DNA of 64,000 bases, taken from positions 1-64,000 of the forward strand of contig JBGVPL010000010.1 in NCBI GenBank assembly GCA_045126975.1, in the 5' to 3' direction. The translations under genes and the position numbers were made by a program. This stretch comes from Aphodosoma sp045126975 (lineage in GTDB: Bacteria > Bacteroidota > Bacteroidia > Bacteroidales > Paludibacteraceae). The notes below the pieces were generated by a model. The model worked only from the letters and a program-made list of their open reading frames with translations, was not told the DNA's origin and did not search any database. Below, piece by piece: positions 34,217 through 44,158 of the stretch. Each line of letters begins with the position of its first letter. Position 1 is the first letter of the stretch.

Positions 34217-34232
34217 TGTGAATTGTGCATTG
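34149..34232. repeat. AGTTGAGAATTGAG and AATTGTG heptamers forming the 5' end of the DAHP synthase gene
   Basis: At 34149-34183 units TTGAGAG/TTGAGAA; at 34199-34232 units ATTGTGAATTATGCATTGTG, then AATTGTGCATTG. They carry the start codon (34216-34214) and about the first 23 codons. Confidence 0.85.
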
Positions 34233-34241
34233 ATTTTACTG

Positions 34242-34249
34242 CAAAGTTA
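34242..34249 (-). promoter_or_regulatory. -7 element of the DAHP synthase gene
   Basis: TAACTTTG on the minus strand, which would start the RNA near 34235, only about 20 bases before the repeat-borne ATG at 34216. No -33 TTG is seen at the right distance. The position supports use of that ATG. Confidence 0.6.
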
Positions 34250-34259
34250 CAAAAAAAAA

Positions 34260-34290
34260 TGAGAACCGAAAAATATTTTTTGGTTCTCAT
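34260..34290 (-). terminator. Terminator of the giant surface gene
   Basis: Stem TGAGAACC/GGTTCTCA separated by an A/T-rich loop, with A's on the plus strand (34250-34259) giving the minus-strand T-run. It lies just upstream of the DAHP synthase promoter. Confidence 0.75.
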
Positions 34291-34316
34291 TATCAATATT
34301 CAATTTGTTTATCTTA

Positions 34317-34545
34317 CAAACTTTTTCGCTTCGCTCAAGATTTGACTCCATCGCCCTCCTCCTCGCAAGGTATAGCATGCAAGCATCCTCTACTCTTGCT
34401 TCGAGCGTCGGTTGTGCTTCGCTCAGCAATTGAAACGAGTTTCATTGCTCTCGCTTATCGCACAAATTTTTCGCTTCGCTCAAGATTTGTGCTTCGCTCG
34501 GCAATTGAAACAAGTTTCATTGCTCTCGCTTATCGCACAAATTTC
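34317..34545. repeat. TTCGCTTCGCTC element and two 60-bp direct repeats
   Basis: Two near-identical units, 34410-34474 and 34486-34545 (each holding GTGCTTCGCTC, CAATTGAAAC, GAGTTTCATTG or its variant, CTCGCTTATCGCACAAATTT), each with an inner palindrome CAATTGAAACgAGTTTCATTG. Between and before them, TTTTTCGCTTCGCTCAAGAT occurs at 34320 and 34466. The end of the second unit supplies the last residues (Phe-Val-Arg) and stop of the giant gene. Confidence 0.8.
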
Positions 34546-37500
34546 CCACTTGATATTACTTTACCGTCATATACAAATGCATAGATATAAATTTGACGAT
34601 TATTTGGTAAATAAATCACAGTACCACCCTCATGAGGCAAACGAATATCATCATTAGGATCAATCAATCCTACTGGCTCTACCATAACTCGAGTACCATC
34701 AGCCAAGAATATCATCACCTTAACGTTATCTCGTAATGAAGAAGCTTTAAAGTAACCATCACCAAGAGAAGTCCATGCTACATCATCAAATGAAGGTTGG
34801 TTACCTGGATTGCGGTCAGTAGTAACAAAATTGATAACGTATGTACCCAACGAACCATCTTCTGCCTCTACATAAATGTATGTTGCTTCATCAATATTTC
34901 CGTATGTAATATCAACTTCTTGCGATTCCTCACCTTTTTCATAATCAATTTCAGGCACAGCTGCACCAGGGAATAACATATAAGTATATTCATATTGAGT
35001 AGAAGAGAAATTAGCAATTGACACACCCGATACCCTCAAATCCTTTAACAATGTGTTATTACTCAACAAAATCTCAAATTTGATTTGATAAGCATTCATT
35101 GCAACGCCATCTTCAGCTGTTACCAAAACTACTATTTCTGTTGGGCTATTTTGTGAAACAGTAACAGTTTGAGTTGGCAAAATTTGCTCATACAACAAAT
35201 CTTCTACCGTTGGCAACGAAGCTGTATCTGTGCCAATAGGGAATGTAACTACATATTCAAATACAAGAGAATCAAACTCTATTGCAACTGGCATATCGAC
35301 AATTCCAAGTGATTTAAGATAAGCATTATCGTTTTTACGAACATCAAAGTTAAGTTCATAATCACTCACATTATAGCCATCTGCAGAAGTTACGGTAATG
35401 ATAGTTTTACCACGAACAGAATTACCAGAGATAACAATTGAAGAATAATCATCAACTATACCTTCCCATCTGATTTCAGGCAATACCTCTGTTCCGTATG
35501 GGAATAATATGTTATAAATAAACTCTTCACTACTAAACGATTTATCAGCTTCAAACGAACGAGCATACATAGTCAAAGGTTCTTCACCAATAAAGATATT
35601 CGCAAGCAAAGCATTATCACTCTTAACCGTTTTGAATGTCACTCGATAAACCGATTTATTAATACCATTTTCAGCAGTTACTTCAAACACAGCTGTATCT
35701 GTAATATTAACGGCTGGTTGATAATTCACCATTTGAGATGCCTCTGCCAATTCGTATGTCAATACAGAAGGAGTCATAGTTCCGTAAGGCAATACTATTT
35801 CGTAATCAAACACTTCAGGGTCAAAATCTTCTAATAAAACTCCATTATTATTGATTGCTTTCAAGAATGAATTTGAAGATTTTTCAATTTCGAATTTAAC
35901 CATATAAGTACGACGAGTACCATTTTCTGCAATCACAACAATAATATAACCCAAATTATCACTGATAACATCTATTGTTTGATAAGCATCTCCTGCTTCA
36001 TATTCAACAGAAGGTAACTCTACCGTTCCGTATGGTAATACAAAATTATATTCAAGAATATCAGCATCAAAACCTTCAACCGGAACTCCACCAACAAATA
36101 TAGTTTTCAATGTATCAACAGATGACAATAAACGATTAAATGCCACATAATATGTATTGCTATAAGTTGCATCTTGAGCAATAACCTTTATTTCTGCTGC
36201 ATCACTAATTGTTGTTGGTTCGAAATAATGCACCGTTTGTGTAGCCTCTGCCTGAGTATAAGATATATAAGGCACCTCCTCTGTTCCTACAGGAAGATCA
36301 ACCAAATACGTAAATTTATCAGGCATGAATCCTTCAATAACAGCACCATCTATTTCTATTGATTGCAAAGTCGCATTTTTCGACATTACTTTTTCAAATC
36401 GAACAATATATTCATAATATAACTCAGCACGTTGTGGCTCTACTCTTAGAACTATAGTTCCATCTTCACGCATAATACGAGTTACATTTTGATAATCATC
36501 ACCTGTTTCCCACGTTACAATTGGATTTTCTTTTTCAACTGGTAATACAATAGTGTAATCACGCAAATCAGGAGTAAATCCAACCAAAGAATCTCCATCA
36601 AGATAAATCATATTCAATTTATTGTTTTCTGACATCAACAAATTATAATGAATACGATAATCACGTTTTGTAACGCCATCAGGAGCAGTTACTGAAATTA
36701 CAGTTGTACCATTCACACCACCCGATGTGATAGAAATACTTTGACCATCAGCACCAGCAACGATTTTCAACATTGGTTCAACCGCTGTACCTACTGGCAA
36801 ATCAAAGAAATAATCATAAATTGTAGGGTCAAAACCTTCAAGTGGTTGTCCGTTACTCAAAATAGACTCAATATTTGTTTCATTAGAAGGCAACCATTCA
36901 ATATCTATTTGGTATGTTTCCGACGTACCATCTTCAGCAGTAACCACTACATCAATTCTATCCTCATACTCTTTCACTTCTACACTTTGGAAAGCATCAG
37001 CAGCTTGCCAACTTACAACTGGCATATCTACCCCTTTTTGCAATTTAATTTGATAGAAATAGCGTTTTGGTTGGAAATCTTTGATTGTTTCATAATTAAG
37101 CATTAAATCATTCAATCGTACATTTGATGACAATTCAGGAGAAAATTTCAACGTATATACTGTTTCTACTCCAGATTCAGATGTTACTGTTATATATGAG
37201 TCACCATCAATACCTCCATTTTCAATCTCAATCGTTTGTCCATATTCACCTGCTATAGCAGTAATATTAGGCATAATAGGTTGCTCCATTTTTGGTGAAG
37301 CACTATGCAATTTAATATTATACTCTTTCACATCAGCCATATATACTGACGAAGATGTATAACCATCACCATTTTCACGCAATGCCACACCATTAAAGAA
37401 AATACCTCCAAGTACTGTAGATGTCTCTTTTGGTGTATTCATACGAACTAAAGTTGTCGCTTTTGTTTTGTCTTCACTTTCAGTATCAAATACAAATACA

Positions 37501-40500
37501 CGCTCTCCATTTTCATTTACCGAATAAGCCACTGCAATAGATGTTCCGTCATCAAAAGCTTTAGCCGAAATATGAGGATATTCGTCACGCGCAGTTTCCA
37601 CAGGATAATCAGTCAACGCTGGAGTAAACCCTTCTATTGGTCTATAATCATATGTCAACGACTCAAGAGTAACATCACTACTGAGTGTTAAATCATAAAT
37701 AATACTATATATATTTTCCACAGAAGCATCTGCACTCTTCACTTGCAAAGTAATACTATCGGGTGTAATTAAACATGTAATAACATCAGTAGCCAATACT
37801 TTTTCATAATAAAGTGATTTTAATGGTTCAACATCTGCATCATGTATATACTCATATTTATCGGTAACAAAACCATCTAACTGATAACCATTAAAATCGA
37901 TAGTTGAAAGTTGTGCTGTAGATATTACTTCTGGACGTACAAAATTAATTGTATAAACTCCTTTTGATGTGCCATTTTGTGCTGTAACAGTCAATTTAGC
38001 AACATTATTATCAACTACAACATCTACCGATTGACCTTCCGATGCTTTCTCAAAATAGATATATGGCACCACCGCATCCGCAGTCATCTCTACATCATAA
38101 GTCATAGTTGTTACATCAAATTCAAGAGTATAACCATCCAACGAAATATTATTTAATGTAGTTACATCATCTTTCTCTTCTACAAAATTGATTTTATAAA
38201 TATTTCTATATTTGAAATCTTCCGCTCTAACAGTAATGATAACCGAAGAAGTACCTTCTATTGTATAGGCTATATTTTGATTATAATTATCTCCTATCGC
38301 TTCAATATTAGGCATTCTACGCATCATATTCGGAATTATATATGTATATTCCAATTTATTTGGATCAAAACCCTCAAGCATCACACCCTCTACTTTCAAT
38401 CCTTTCAACAATTTATTAGTAGATTTACCACGAACAAATTTAATACGATAATCTTGTGTCGTTCCGTCTTCTGCCATAACCGTAATGGTAGCCCAACGCA
38501 CACCATTCTCTTCATCACTCCACACAATACGATGTTGTTGGTCATCCACTTGTCCTACAACAGAAATAGATGGCAATGTCACTGTTTCTGCATCAAGAGT
38601 ATATTCATATTCAAATACATTAGGATTAAATCCACTTAATGGTGCGCCTGCCACATTAATCTCTGACAATAAATTGTTATACCAGAAACGTGGATTACGC
38701 ACATAAAGTTTAGATTCCGGTTCGTCGGTAAATGCGCCCTCTTTAATAGATTTAGCATTTTCGCTACCAGCCGAGTTCAATGTCAAGTTGATTTGAGTGA
38801 AATACTCTATTGATGTATTAATATCTTGCGATGCTACATGCCATTGATTTGCTCCATCAAATGATCCTTCATACAAATGTTCCTCTGAATCATTAATTTT
38901 AAGCAACATACGCCAATTACTAATACCTGATACGGAAGATGGATTATAATCTACCAACACTTTATTTGGTGTATTATAGAATGGAATACCACCAGACACA
39001 GATGAAGTTGAACTATTACCAGTTCCCAACGACAAATTCAATGTACCTATAGTTATCATACCAGGTATAGAACCATAAGGCGTACGATGGTAAATTGTGT
39101 TCAACAATACAGCATTACCAGCTTGTACCACTTCGCCACCTGTGTAATATTTTCCCGTAATTAAAAAGTTTACTTCATCATCAGCATCCGCAGGCACCAT
39201 CCAACCTACAGGTTTAGCTGCACTATTGTATTTCGCAGTTTCCCATTGAGAGAAGTCAGCATTAGGAATTACCATAGATGGATAGTGAAAATGTACCCAA
39301 TAGGTATATTCCTCTTCATCATATTTCACTACTACTTTAGCTTTGTTTTGGTCAACCGTTTCCTCTAATATTTCTACACCATCAGCCTCTACAACATCAA
39401 TTGAAGAAGGTATTGCATCAACATTCATTATATATGTCATTTCACGAGCATCAAAACCAGGCACATCAACTCCATCAATTTTTATAGAAGTTACAATCGC
39501 TGGCTGTTGCAATACCTTATATTTCAAATTATAAACAACCTTTTCTTCTGTTCCTAAATTCGAATAAACTTCTATTTTTGTTCCACCAAGAATACCTTTT
39601 GATGTGATAATCGTACTTTGCTCAGGGAAATTTTTAGCTACTGAAATTTCAGGCAATTCAGTTGTTCCGTATGGCAATTCTACTTCATAATCATATACGC
39701 CCGAAGTCAATGCAACAGGCACTGTTCCCACACTAATCAATTGCAATTCATTTGCCTTACCGCTACCTGCTACTTTGTAATTAATTGTATAAGTATTCTC
39801 AGATCCATCTTCGGCAATTACTTTAATAATAGATGCTTCATAAAGATTACCTGCGTGATATTCTACGATTTGCTCTGTAACCACTTTACCTTCATCTTCT
39901 CCTAAATCCCACGACAATGTAGGGACTACTATTGTACCGTATGGCAAATCAATTGTATAATTGAATGTATTTGAATCAAATGCAGGCACATCTTGAGTGT
40001 TATTATTAAGATTGTAGTAAATAGCACTCAAAGTAGCTACAGAAGATTTGCGAGTTGTGAAGTTCACTGTATATGTTTGTTGCGAAACGCCATCTTCGGC
40101 AGTTACTACAATTGTAGTTGCACCATTCACACCACCGTATGTCATCTCGATTGTTTGATTTGGCAACATAGCAACTGGATTCAATACAGACTCTATAGTT
40201 GTACGCCAAGGAAGCTCTACATCATAAACATATTTATCATATTTAAATCCATTGATTGTAACAAACTCGTGATTTTCAGCATTCCAAATCTGCAAATCTT
40301 GCAATTGTGCAATATTTGTTTTTACAATATTATAACGAATAACATATTCACGTTGAGTACCATCTTCTGCCACAACAAGCACTTCTGCTCCATTCAATCC
40401 TGCATCGGCAAGCGCAATCATTTGGTTATCTTCTAAAGCTGTATAGGTAATAGTAGGAGCTGTCACACCATCAATCCAATCAATTACTATAGTATCAGAG

Positions 40501-43500
40501 GTAGCAAAATCTGAATTAAGTAATATTTTTTCAAAATCAACAGAACGTTGAGAAAGAACGATCTTTTCTAAATTTGCATTAGATGATGGTTCAAATGCAA
40601 AATTAATAGTATATGTCGTTGTATTAGTTGCATCTTCAGAAACAACAATAAGTTTGGCTTCACCTTCAAGAGCAGGTGCTACAAGAGTTACATTTTGTTT
40701 TTCTTCACCTTTAACGTATGTAATATTAGGAAGAGATGTTGCATCTTTCGACAAGACATAACTATAATCAAAATTATTTACGTTAAATATTGATACTCCA
40801 TCCACTTTAATATCAGCCAATGTAGCAACAGATGATTTCACTCGTTCAAATACGACCGAATATATTGTAACTGTACCATTTTCGGCTTTTACAATAAATT
40901 TAGTATCACCAGTAATAGCATTAGTTTCGACTACAACAGTTTGTTTATCATCACCTTGCTCGTATGTTACTACAGGAATTACATTATCCGTAAGCTGTAA
41001 TCTGTAATCTGTAACATCTGCATTCCAACCCGCAATTTGAACTCCATCTACCAAGATATTTGCAAGTTTAGAATTAGCAGATTGAGGATAATTTATGTTG
41101 ATTGTATAAACATTCTTACTTCCCGATTCAGGCGTTACTTCAATACGAACTGTACCCGTAACACGAGGCACTGTGATAGAAATATTTTGACCTTCTTCTT
41201 TATCAACAGTAATTTCAGGACACTGAGAAACAGCCGATGTTAACACATATTGATAATCAAATTTTTCTTTTTCAAAATCAGCCAATGCCACACCATCAAC
41301 ATAAATCATTTTCAAGAAAGCATTTTCCGATTTCAACACACTAAATGTGATAGTATATACACGTGTTGTTCCATCTTCAGCTCTAACAAGAATTTGAGTT
41401 ACACCATTCACACCACCACGAGTAACTGAAACATTTTGAGCCTCATCTCCTTTTACGTATGTAATTTCTGGTAAAATAGTAGTACCTGCAGGCAATTCAA
41501 AACTATAATCTGTTGTCTGCGAATTAAAATTAGGAATAGAAACTCCTCCAATTTTAATATCACGAAGATTTACATTACTATTAGTCTCCACTTTAAAGAC
41601 TATAGAATAAACCGTAATATCACCTGTTTGCGCTTTAACAGTAATTTTAGTTTCGCCATTCACACCACCTTCAGCAATACGAATTGTTTGAGAAGCATCA
41701 CCTGGAGTCCATGTAATTTCAGGCAATTTAGTTGTACCTCGTGGAAGAGTTACATTATAAGTGGTAACATCTGAAGTAAAACCTTCGATCAACACACCAT
41801 CAAGCATAATTGCATTAAGTGTTGAATTTGACGATTTAACTACAACAAACTCAATAGTATATGTCGTAACAGCACCACTTTGTGCTTTAACCACAATACG
41901 TGTCACACCAGTCAATCCGCCTTCTGTAAGTGTTACAGTTTGATAATCATCACCTTTTACGTAAGTTATTTTAGGAGCAACTGTTGTACCTTGCGACAAT
42001 TCAACTTTATACGACGTTTTTATAGGGTCAAAACCTACAATAGAAACACCATCAAGTTGAATATCTTTCAAAGTTGAAATTGAAGATTGAGCAATAACAA
42101 ATGTTATACGATAAATTGTTTGTGCTCCCGATTGTGATTTCACTGTAATTTTAGTAGGAGCATCAAATCCACCATTTTCTATTGTTACAGTTTGATATTG
42201 ATCGCCTTTTTCAAAAGCAATAACAGGCAATTTGGTTGTTCCAATAGGAAGATTAACTGTATAAGTCAACAATTCAGGATTAAATCCTTCAATCAATTTT
42301 CCATCAAGAGTAATTGCAGCCAACTTACTATTTGTCGATTCTGTGACAACAAATTTAATTTTATAAGTACGAGTATTTGTTGTTCCTTTAGGTGTAACTT
42401 TAATTTCAATACCACCATCTATACCTTTATTATTAACTACAATATCATGGTCATTAGGATATGCTGTTGTATATTCCACTGTAGGAGTTTTGGTTGTACC
42501 CAATGGCAATTCTACTGTATAATTATTTTTTGTTGGATTGAACCCAGATATTGTTTTACCATCTAACCGAATATCAGTCAATGTATTATCAGTCAATAAT
42601 CCTACTGTAAACGTAATAGTATATTCATTTTTAGAAGTTCCATCAGGAGCAGTAGTAGTAATCTTCACAGTACCAGGGAATGTAGTTGGCACCAAAACAT
42701 CTGCTTTTTGACCATCTTCTGCAAAAACCGCTTCAACTGAAGGATAAGTTGTTGTTCCAAATGGTAATTCTACATTATAAGATTTGATAAGCGGATTAAA
42801 ACCTGCAATAGAGAGACCATCAACCAATATATCACCAAGATTAGAATTTGACGACATTGCCGCAGCAAATGTAATATTATAAGTCGATGTCGATGAACCA
42901 TCTTCTGCCTTCACTGTAATAGTTGTAACCTCACCAATACCACCCTTATTAATAGTATATTCTGAAGACTCCAACCAACGACCACTACGCTTCAATGTAA
43001 TCTCTCCAACCGAAGTAGCTGTTTTCCCCATCGAACATGTATAATCAAATTGACCCGATTTACAAGACAATTTTTTACGACCATCCACATAAATCTCATC
43101 AATTCCAGAAGAATAAATCAAACGAATATCATCTGCCCAAATAGCAGCATTCAACTCTACGACATTCGAACGGAAATTAGGATAATTCGCAGCCGAAATT
43201 ATCATATTACATTTCTCTGGCTTTTCATTAGAAAAATATTTAATTGGCACTTTAATCTCTGTCCATTCCGTAAAAATTTCTTTACTACGCCACATAGCCT
43301 CTGCCACCTGTGTTGCTGGCACCGCTGTACCACACTCATTACCATCTGTTTGACGACGAATATCCGACTCTTCATCATAGTGTGTCGTAGAAGAACAACC
43401 TCCATTTTTATTCTTATAACTTGTTCCTGTAGAGGTTCCTTTCCATGTATAAAATACTATATGAGCATTCTCATTTCCACTTGCAGTACGCTTAATCCAC

Positions 43501-43922
43501 ACTGCAATAGTATCAGGACGATAAGTAAACGCAATACCGCCATCGGTACCTGCTGTTGCAGAACCAGTATTGATACCATCAATATAGCTCCATGGCTTAC
43601 CCAACGTAATCCATGCAGGACTCGTTTCTGTAATACCGGCTGCACCAACTTCTGTATTTATAGCTTTAGCACAATACGTACCACTATGCGAATTTCCATC
43701 AGGGAATACCATATTAGCTCCCGCAGTAATACCTACTACAGTTTTCTTGATATTCGAAGTATTCCAATTCACAGGACGCTGACCATCTTCAAAATCATTC
43801 AACGCATCATGCTCCCAATTTTCAAAACTCGAATTAGGCAACTGTTGAGAATTAAGAATTGAGAATTGAGAATTAAGAGTTAAAAATAATGCAATTAATC
43901 CAAAAAGTAATTTTCTTTTCAT
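34530..43922 (-). CDS. Giant surface protein with ~30 cadherin-like beta-sandwich repeats
   Basis: About 3130 residues. Signal peptide (MKRKLLFGLIALFLTLNSQF; its end is encoded by GAGAATT-type heptamers), then a PCMD-like domain (residues ~27-275, starting LPNSSFENWEHD), ~15 repeats, a second PCMD-like domain (~1550-1745, VIPNADFSQWE), ~15 more repeats and a C-terminal ~100-residue tail. Repeats of about 80 residues follow the pattern N-x2-L-x2-I-x-(V/L)-D-G-x2-(I/V)-x-G-F...Y-x-(V/I)-x-L-P-x-G-T...A-E-D-G-x3-x-Y-x-I-x-F, matching the Cadherin-like beta-sandwich family. The tail lacks a clear T9SS type A domain, though it ends in YDGKVISSGKFVR. Probably a long adhesin or carbohydrate-binding fibre; the ligand is unknown. 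Alternative starts lie 6 or 45 bases upstream. Confidence 0.85.
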   Translation of the reverse strand: MKRKLLFGLIALFLTLNSQFSILNSQQLPNSSFENWEHDALNDFEDGQRPVNWNTSNIKKTVVGITAGANMVFPDGNSHSGTYCAKAINTEVGAAGITETSPAWITLGKPWSYIDGINTGSATAGTDGGIAFTYRPDTIAVWIKRTASGNENAHIVFYTWKGTSTGTSYKNKNGGCSSTTHYDEESDIRRQTDGNECGTAVPATQVAEAMWRSKEIFTEWTEIKVPIKYFSNEKPEKCNMIISAANYPNFRSNVVELNAAIWADDIRLIYSSGIDEIYVDGRKKLSCKSGQFDYTCSMGKTATSVGEITLKRSGRWLESSEYTINKGGIGEVTTITVKAEDGSSTSTYNITFAAAMSSNSNLGDILVDGLSIAGFNPLIKSYNVELPFGTTTYPSVEAVFAEDGQKADVLVPTTFPGTVKITTTAPDGTSKNEYTITFTVGLLTDNTLTDIRLDGKTISGFNPTKNNYTVELPLGTTKTPTVEYTTAYPNDHDIVVNNKGIDGGIEIKVTPKGTTNTRTYKIKFVVTESTNSKLAAITLDGKLIEGFNPELLTYTVNLPIGTTKLPVIAFEKGDQYQTVTIENGGFDAPTKITVKSQSGAQTIYRITFVIAQSSISTLKDIQLDGVSIVGFDPIKTSYKVELSQGTTVAPKITYVKGDDYQTVTLTEGGLTGVTRIVVKAQSGAVTTYTIEFVVVKSSNSTLNAIMLDGVLIEGFTSDVTTYNVTLPRGTTKLPEITWTPGDASQTIRIAEGGVNGETKITVKAQTGDITVYSIVFKVETNSNVNLRDIKIGGVSIPNFNSQTTDYSFELPAGTTILPEITYVKGDEAQNVSVTRGGVNGVTQILVRAEDGTTRVYTITFSVLKSENAFLKMIYVDGVALADFEKEKFDYQYVLTSAVSQCPEITVDKEEGQNISITVPRVTGTVRIEVTPESGSKNVYTININYPQSANSKLANILVDGVQIAGWNADVTDYRLQLTDNVIPVVTYEQGDDKQTVVVETNAITGDTKFIVKAENGTVTIYSVVFERVKSSVATLADIKVDGVSIFNVNNFDYSYVLSKDATSLPNITYVKGEEKQNVTLVAPALEGEAKLIVVSEDATNTTTYTINFAFEPSSNANLEKIVLSQRSVDFEKILLNSDFATSDTIVIDWIDGVTAPTITYTALEDNQMIALADAGLNGAEVLVVAEDGTQREYVIRYNIVKTNIAQLQDLQIWNAENHEFVTINGFKYDKYVYDVELPWRTTIESVLNPVAMLPNQTIEMTYGGVNGATTIVVTAEDGVSQQTYTVNFTTRKSSVATLSAIYYNLNNNTQDVPAFDSNTFNYTIDLPYGTIVVPTLSWDLGEDEGKVVTEQIVEYHAGNLYEASIIKVIAEDGSENTYTINYKVAGSGKANELQLISVGTVPVALTSGVYDYEVELPYGTTELPEISVAKNFPEQSTIITSKGILGGTKIEVYSNLGTEEKVVYNLKYKVLQQPAIVTSIKIDGVDVPGFDAREMTYIMNVDAIPSSIDVVEADGVEILEETVDQNKAKVVVKYDEEEYTYWVHFHYPSMVIPNADFSQWETAKYNSAAKPVGWMVPADADDEVNFLITGKYYTGGEVVQAGNAVLLNTIYHRTPYGSIPGMITIGTLNLSLGTGNSSTSSVSGGIPFYNTPNKVLVDYNPSSVSGISNWRMLLKINDSEEHLYEGSFDGANQWHVASQDINTSIEYFTQINLTLNSAGSENAKSIKEGAFTDEPESKLYVRNPRFWYNNLLSEINVAGAPLSGFNPNVFEYEYTLDAETVTLPSISVVGQVDDQQHRIVWSDEENGVRWATITVMAEDGTTQDYRIKFVRGKSTNKLLKGLKVEGVMLEGFDPNKLEYTYIIPNMMRRMPNIEAIGDNYNQNIAYTIEGTSSVIITVRAEDFKYRNIYKINFVEEKDDVTTLNNISLDGYTLEFDVTTMTYDVEMTADAVVPYIYFEKASEGQSVDVVVDNNVAKLTVTAQNGTSKGVYTINFVRPEVISTAQLSTIDFNGYQLDGFVTDKYEYIHDADVEPLKSLYYEKVLATDVITCLITPDSITLQVKSADASVENIYSIIYDLTLSSDVTLESLTYDYRPIEGFTPALTDYPVETARDEYPHISAKAFDDGTSIAVAYSVNENGERVFVFDTESEDKTKATTLVRMNTPKETSTVLGGIFFNGVALRENGDGYTSSSVYMADVKEYNIKLHSASPKMEQPIMPNITAIAGEYGQTIEIENGGIDGDSYITVTSESGVETVYTLKFSPELSSNVRLNDLMLNYETIKDFQPKRYFYQIKLQKGVDMPVVSWQAADAFQSVEVKEYEDRIDVVVTAEDGTSETYQIDIEWLPSNETNIESILSNGQPLEGFDPTIYDYFFDLPVGTAVEPMLKIVAGADGQSISITSGGVNGTTVISVTAPDGVTKRDYRIHYNLLMSENNKLNMIYLDGDSLVGFTPDLRDYTIVLPVEKENPIVTWETGDDYQNVTRIMREDGTIVLRVEPQRAELYYEYIVRFEKVMSKNATLQSIEIDGAVIEGFMPDKFTYLVDLPVGTEEVPYISYTQAEATQTVHYFEPTTISDAAEIKVIAQDATYSNTYYVAFNRLLSSVDTLKTIFVGGVPVEGFDADILEYNFVLPYGTVELPSVEYEAGDAYQTIDVISDNLGYIIVVIAENGTRRTYMVKFEIEKSSNSFLKAINNNGVLLEDFDPEVFDYEIVLPYGTMTPSVLTYELAEASQMVNYQPAVNITDTAVFEVTAENGINKSVYRVTFKTVKSDNALLANIFIGEEPLTMYARSFEADKSFSSEEFIYNILFPYGTEVLPEIRWEGIVDDYSSIVISGNSVRGKTIITVTSADGYNVSDYELNFDVRKNDNAYLKSLGIVDMPVAIEFDSLVFEYVVTFPIGTDTASLPTVEDLLYEQILPTQTVTVSQNSPTEIVVLVTAEDGVAMNAYQIKFEILLSNNTLLKDLRVSGVSIANFSSTQYEYTYMLFPGAAVPEIDYEKGEESQEVDITYGNIDEATYIYVEAEDGSLGTYVINFVTTDRNPGNQPSFDDVAWTSLGDGYFKASSLRDNVKVMIFLADGTRVMVEPVGLIDPNDDIRLPHEGGTVIYLPNNRQIYIYAFVYDGKVISSGKFVR
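40990..41015. repeat. CTGTAAT heptamers inside the giant gene
   Basis: CTGTAAT, CTGTAAT, CTGTAAC in tandem. They encode DYRLQLTD in the ninth beta-sandwich repeat; the same family inside mreC, read in the same frame, encodes DYRLQITD. Confidence 0.65.
43845..43884. repeat. GAGAATT/TTAAGAA heptamers in the signal-peptide region of the giant gene
   Basis: TTGAGAA-TTAAGAA-TTGAGAA-TTGAGAA-TTAAGAG units encode LTLNSQFSILNSQQ, at the end of the signal peptide and the start of the mature protein. Confidence 0.85.
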
Positions 43923-43983
43923 ATTCATTTTTGTTTGATTTATAGACACATAAAAAAAGTTTTGCACAAAACAAAACCACTTG

Positions 43984-43991
43984 CAAATTTA
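43984..43991 (-). promoter_or_regulatory. Putative -7 element of the giant gene
   Basis: TAAATTTG on the minus strand, 62 bases upstream of the chosen start; no clear -33 motif. It is divergent from the promoter at 44124. Confidence 0.45.
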
Positions 43992-44123
43992 CACAAAAAA
44001 TAGCAACTATAACACACATTATGTATATAACCATACTGAATTGCATTATTTGCCAACTGAATAGCAAATCAAAAAAAAACTTAAAAATAACAAATTCCAC
44101 ACCTATATTTCAAAAAAAAATCG

Positions 44124-44131
44124 TATCTTTG
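44124..44131 (+). promoter_or_regulatory. -7 element of the OB-like/propeller-like cluster
   Basis: TATCTTTG followed by CAAG, giving an RNA start near 44138 and a leader of about 20 bases to the ATG at 44159. No -33 TTG at the usual distance. Confidence 0.6.
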
Positions 44132-44158
44132 CAAGATAATTACCAAATACTAAATATT

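Noticed and set aside
34342..34584. 80-codon frame with two LRSAIETSFIALAYRTNF repeats
   Set aside because: It is the translation of the two 60-base direct repeats and runs into the end of the giant gene; no signal of a real gene.
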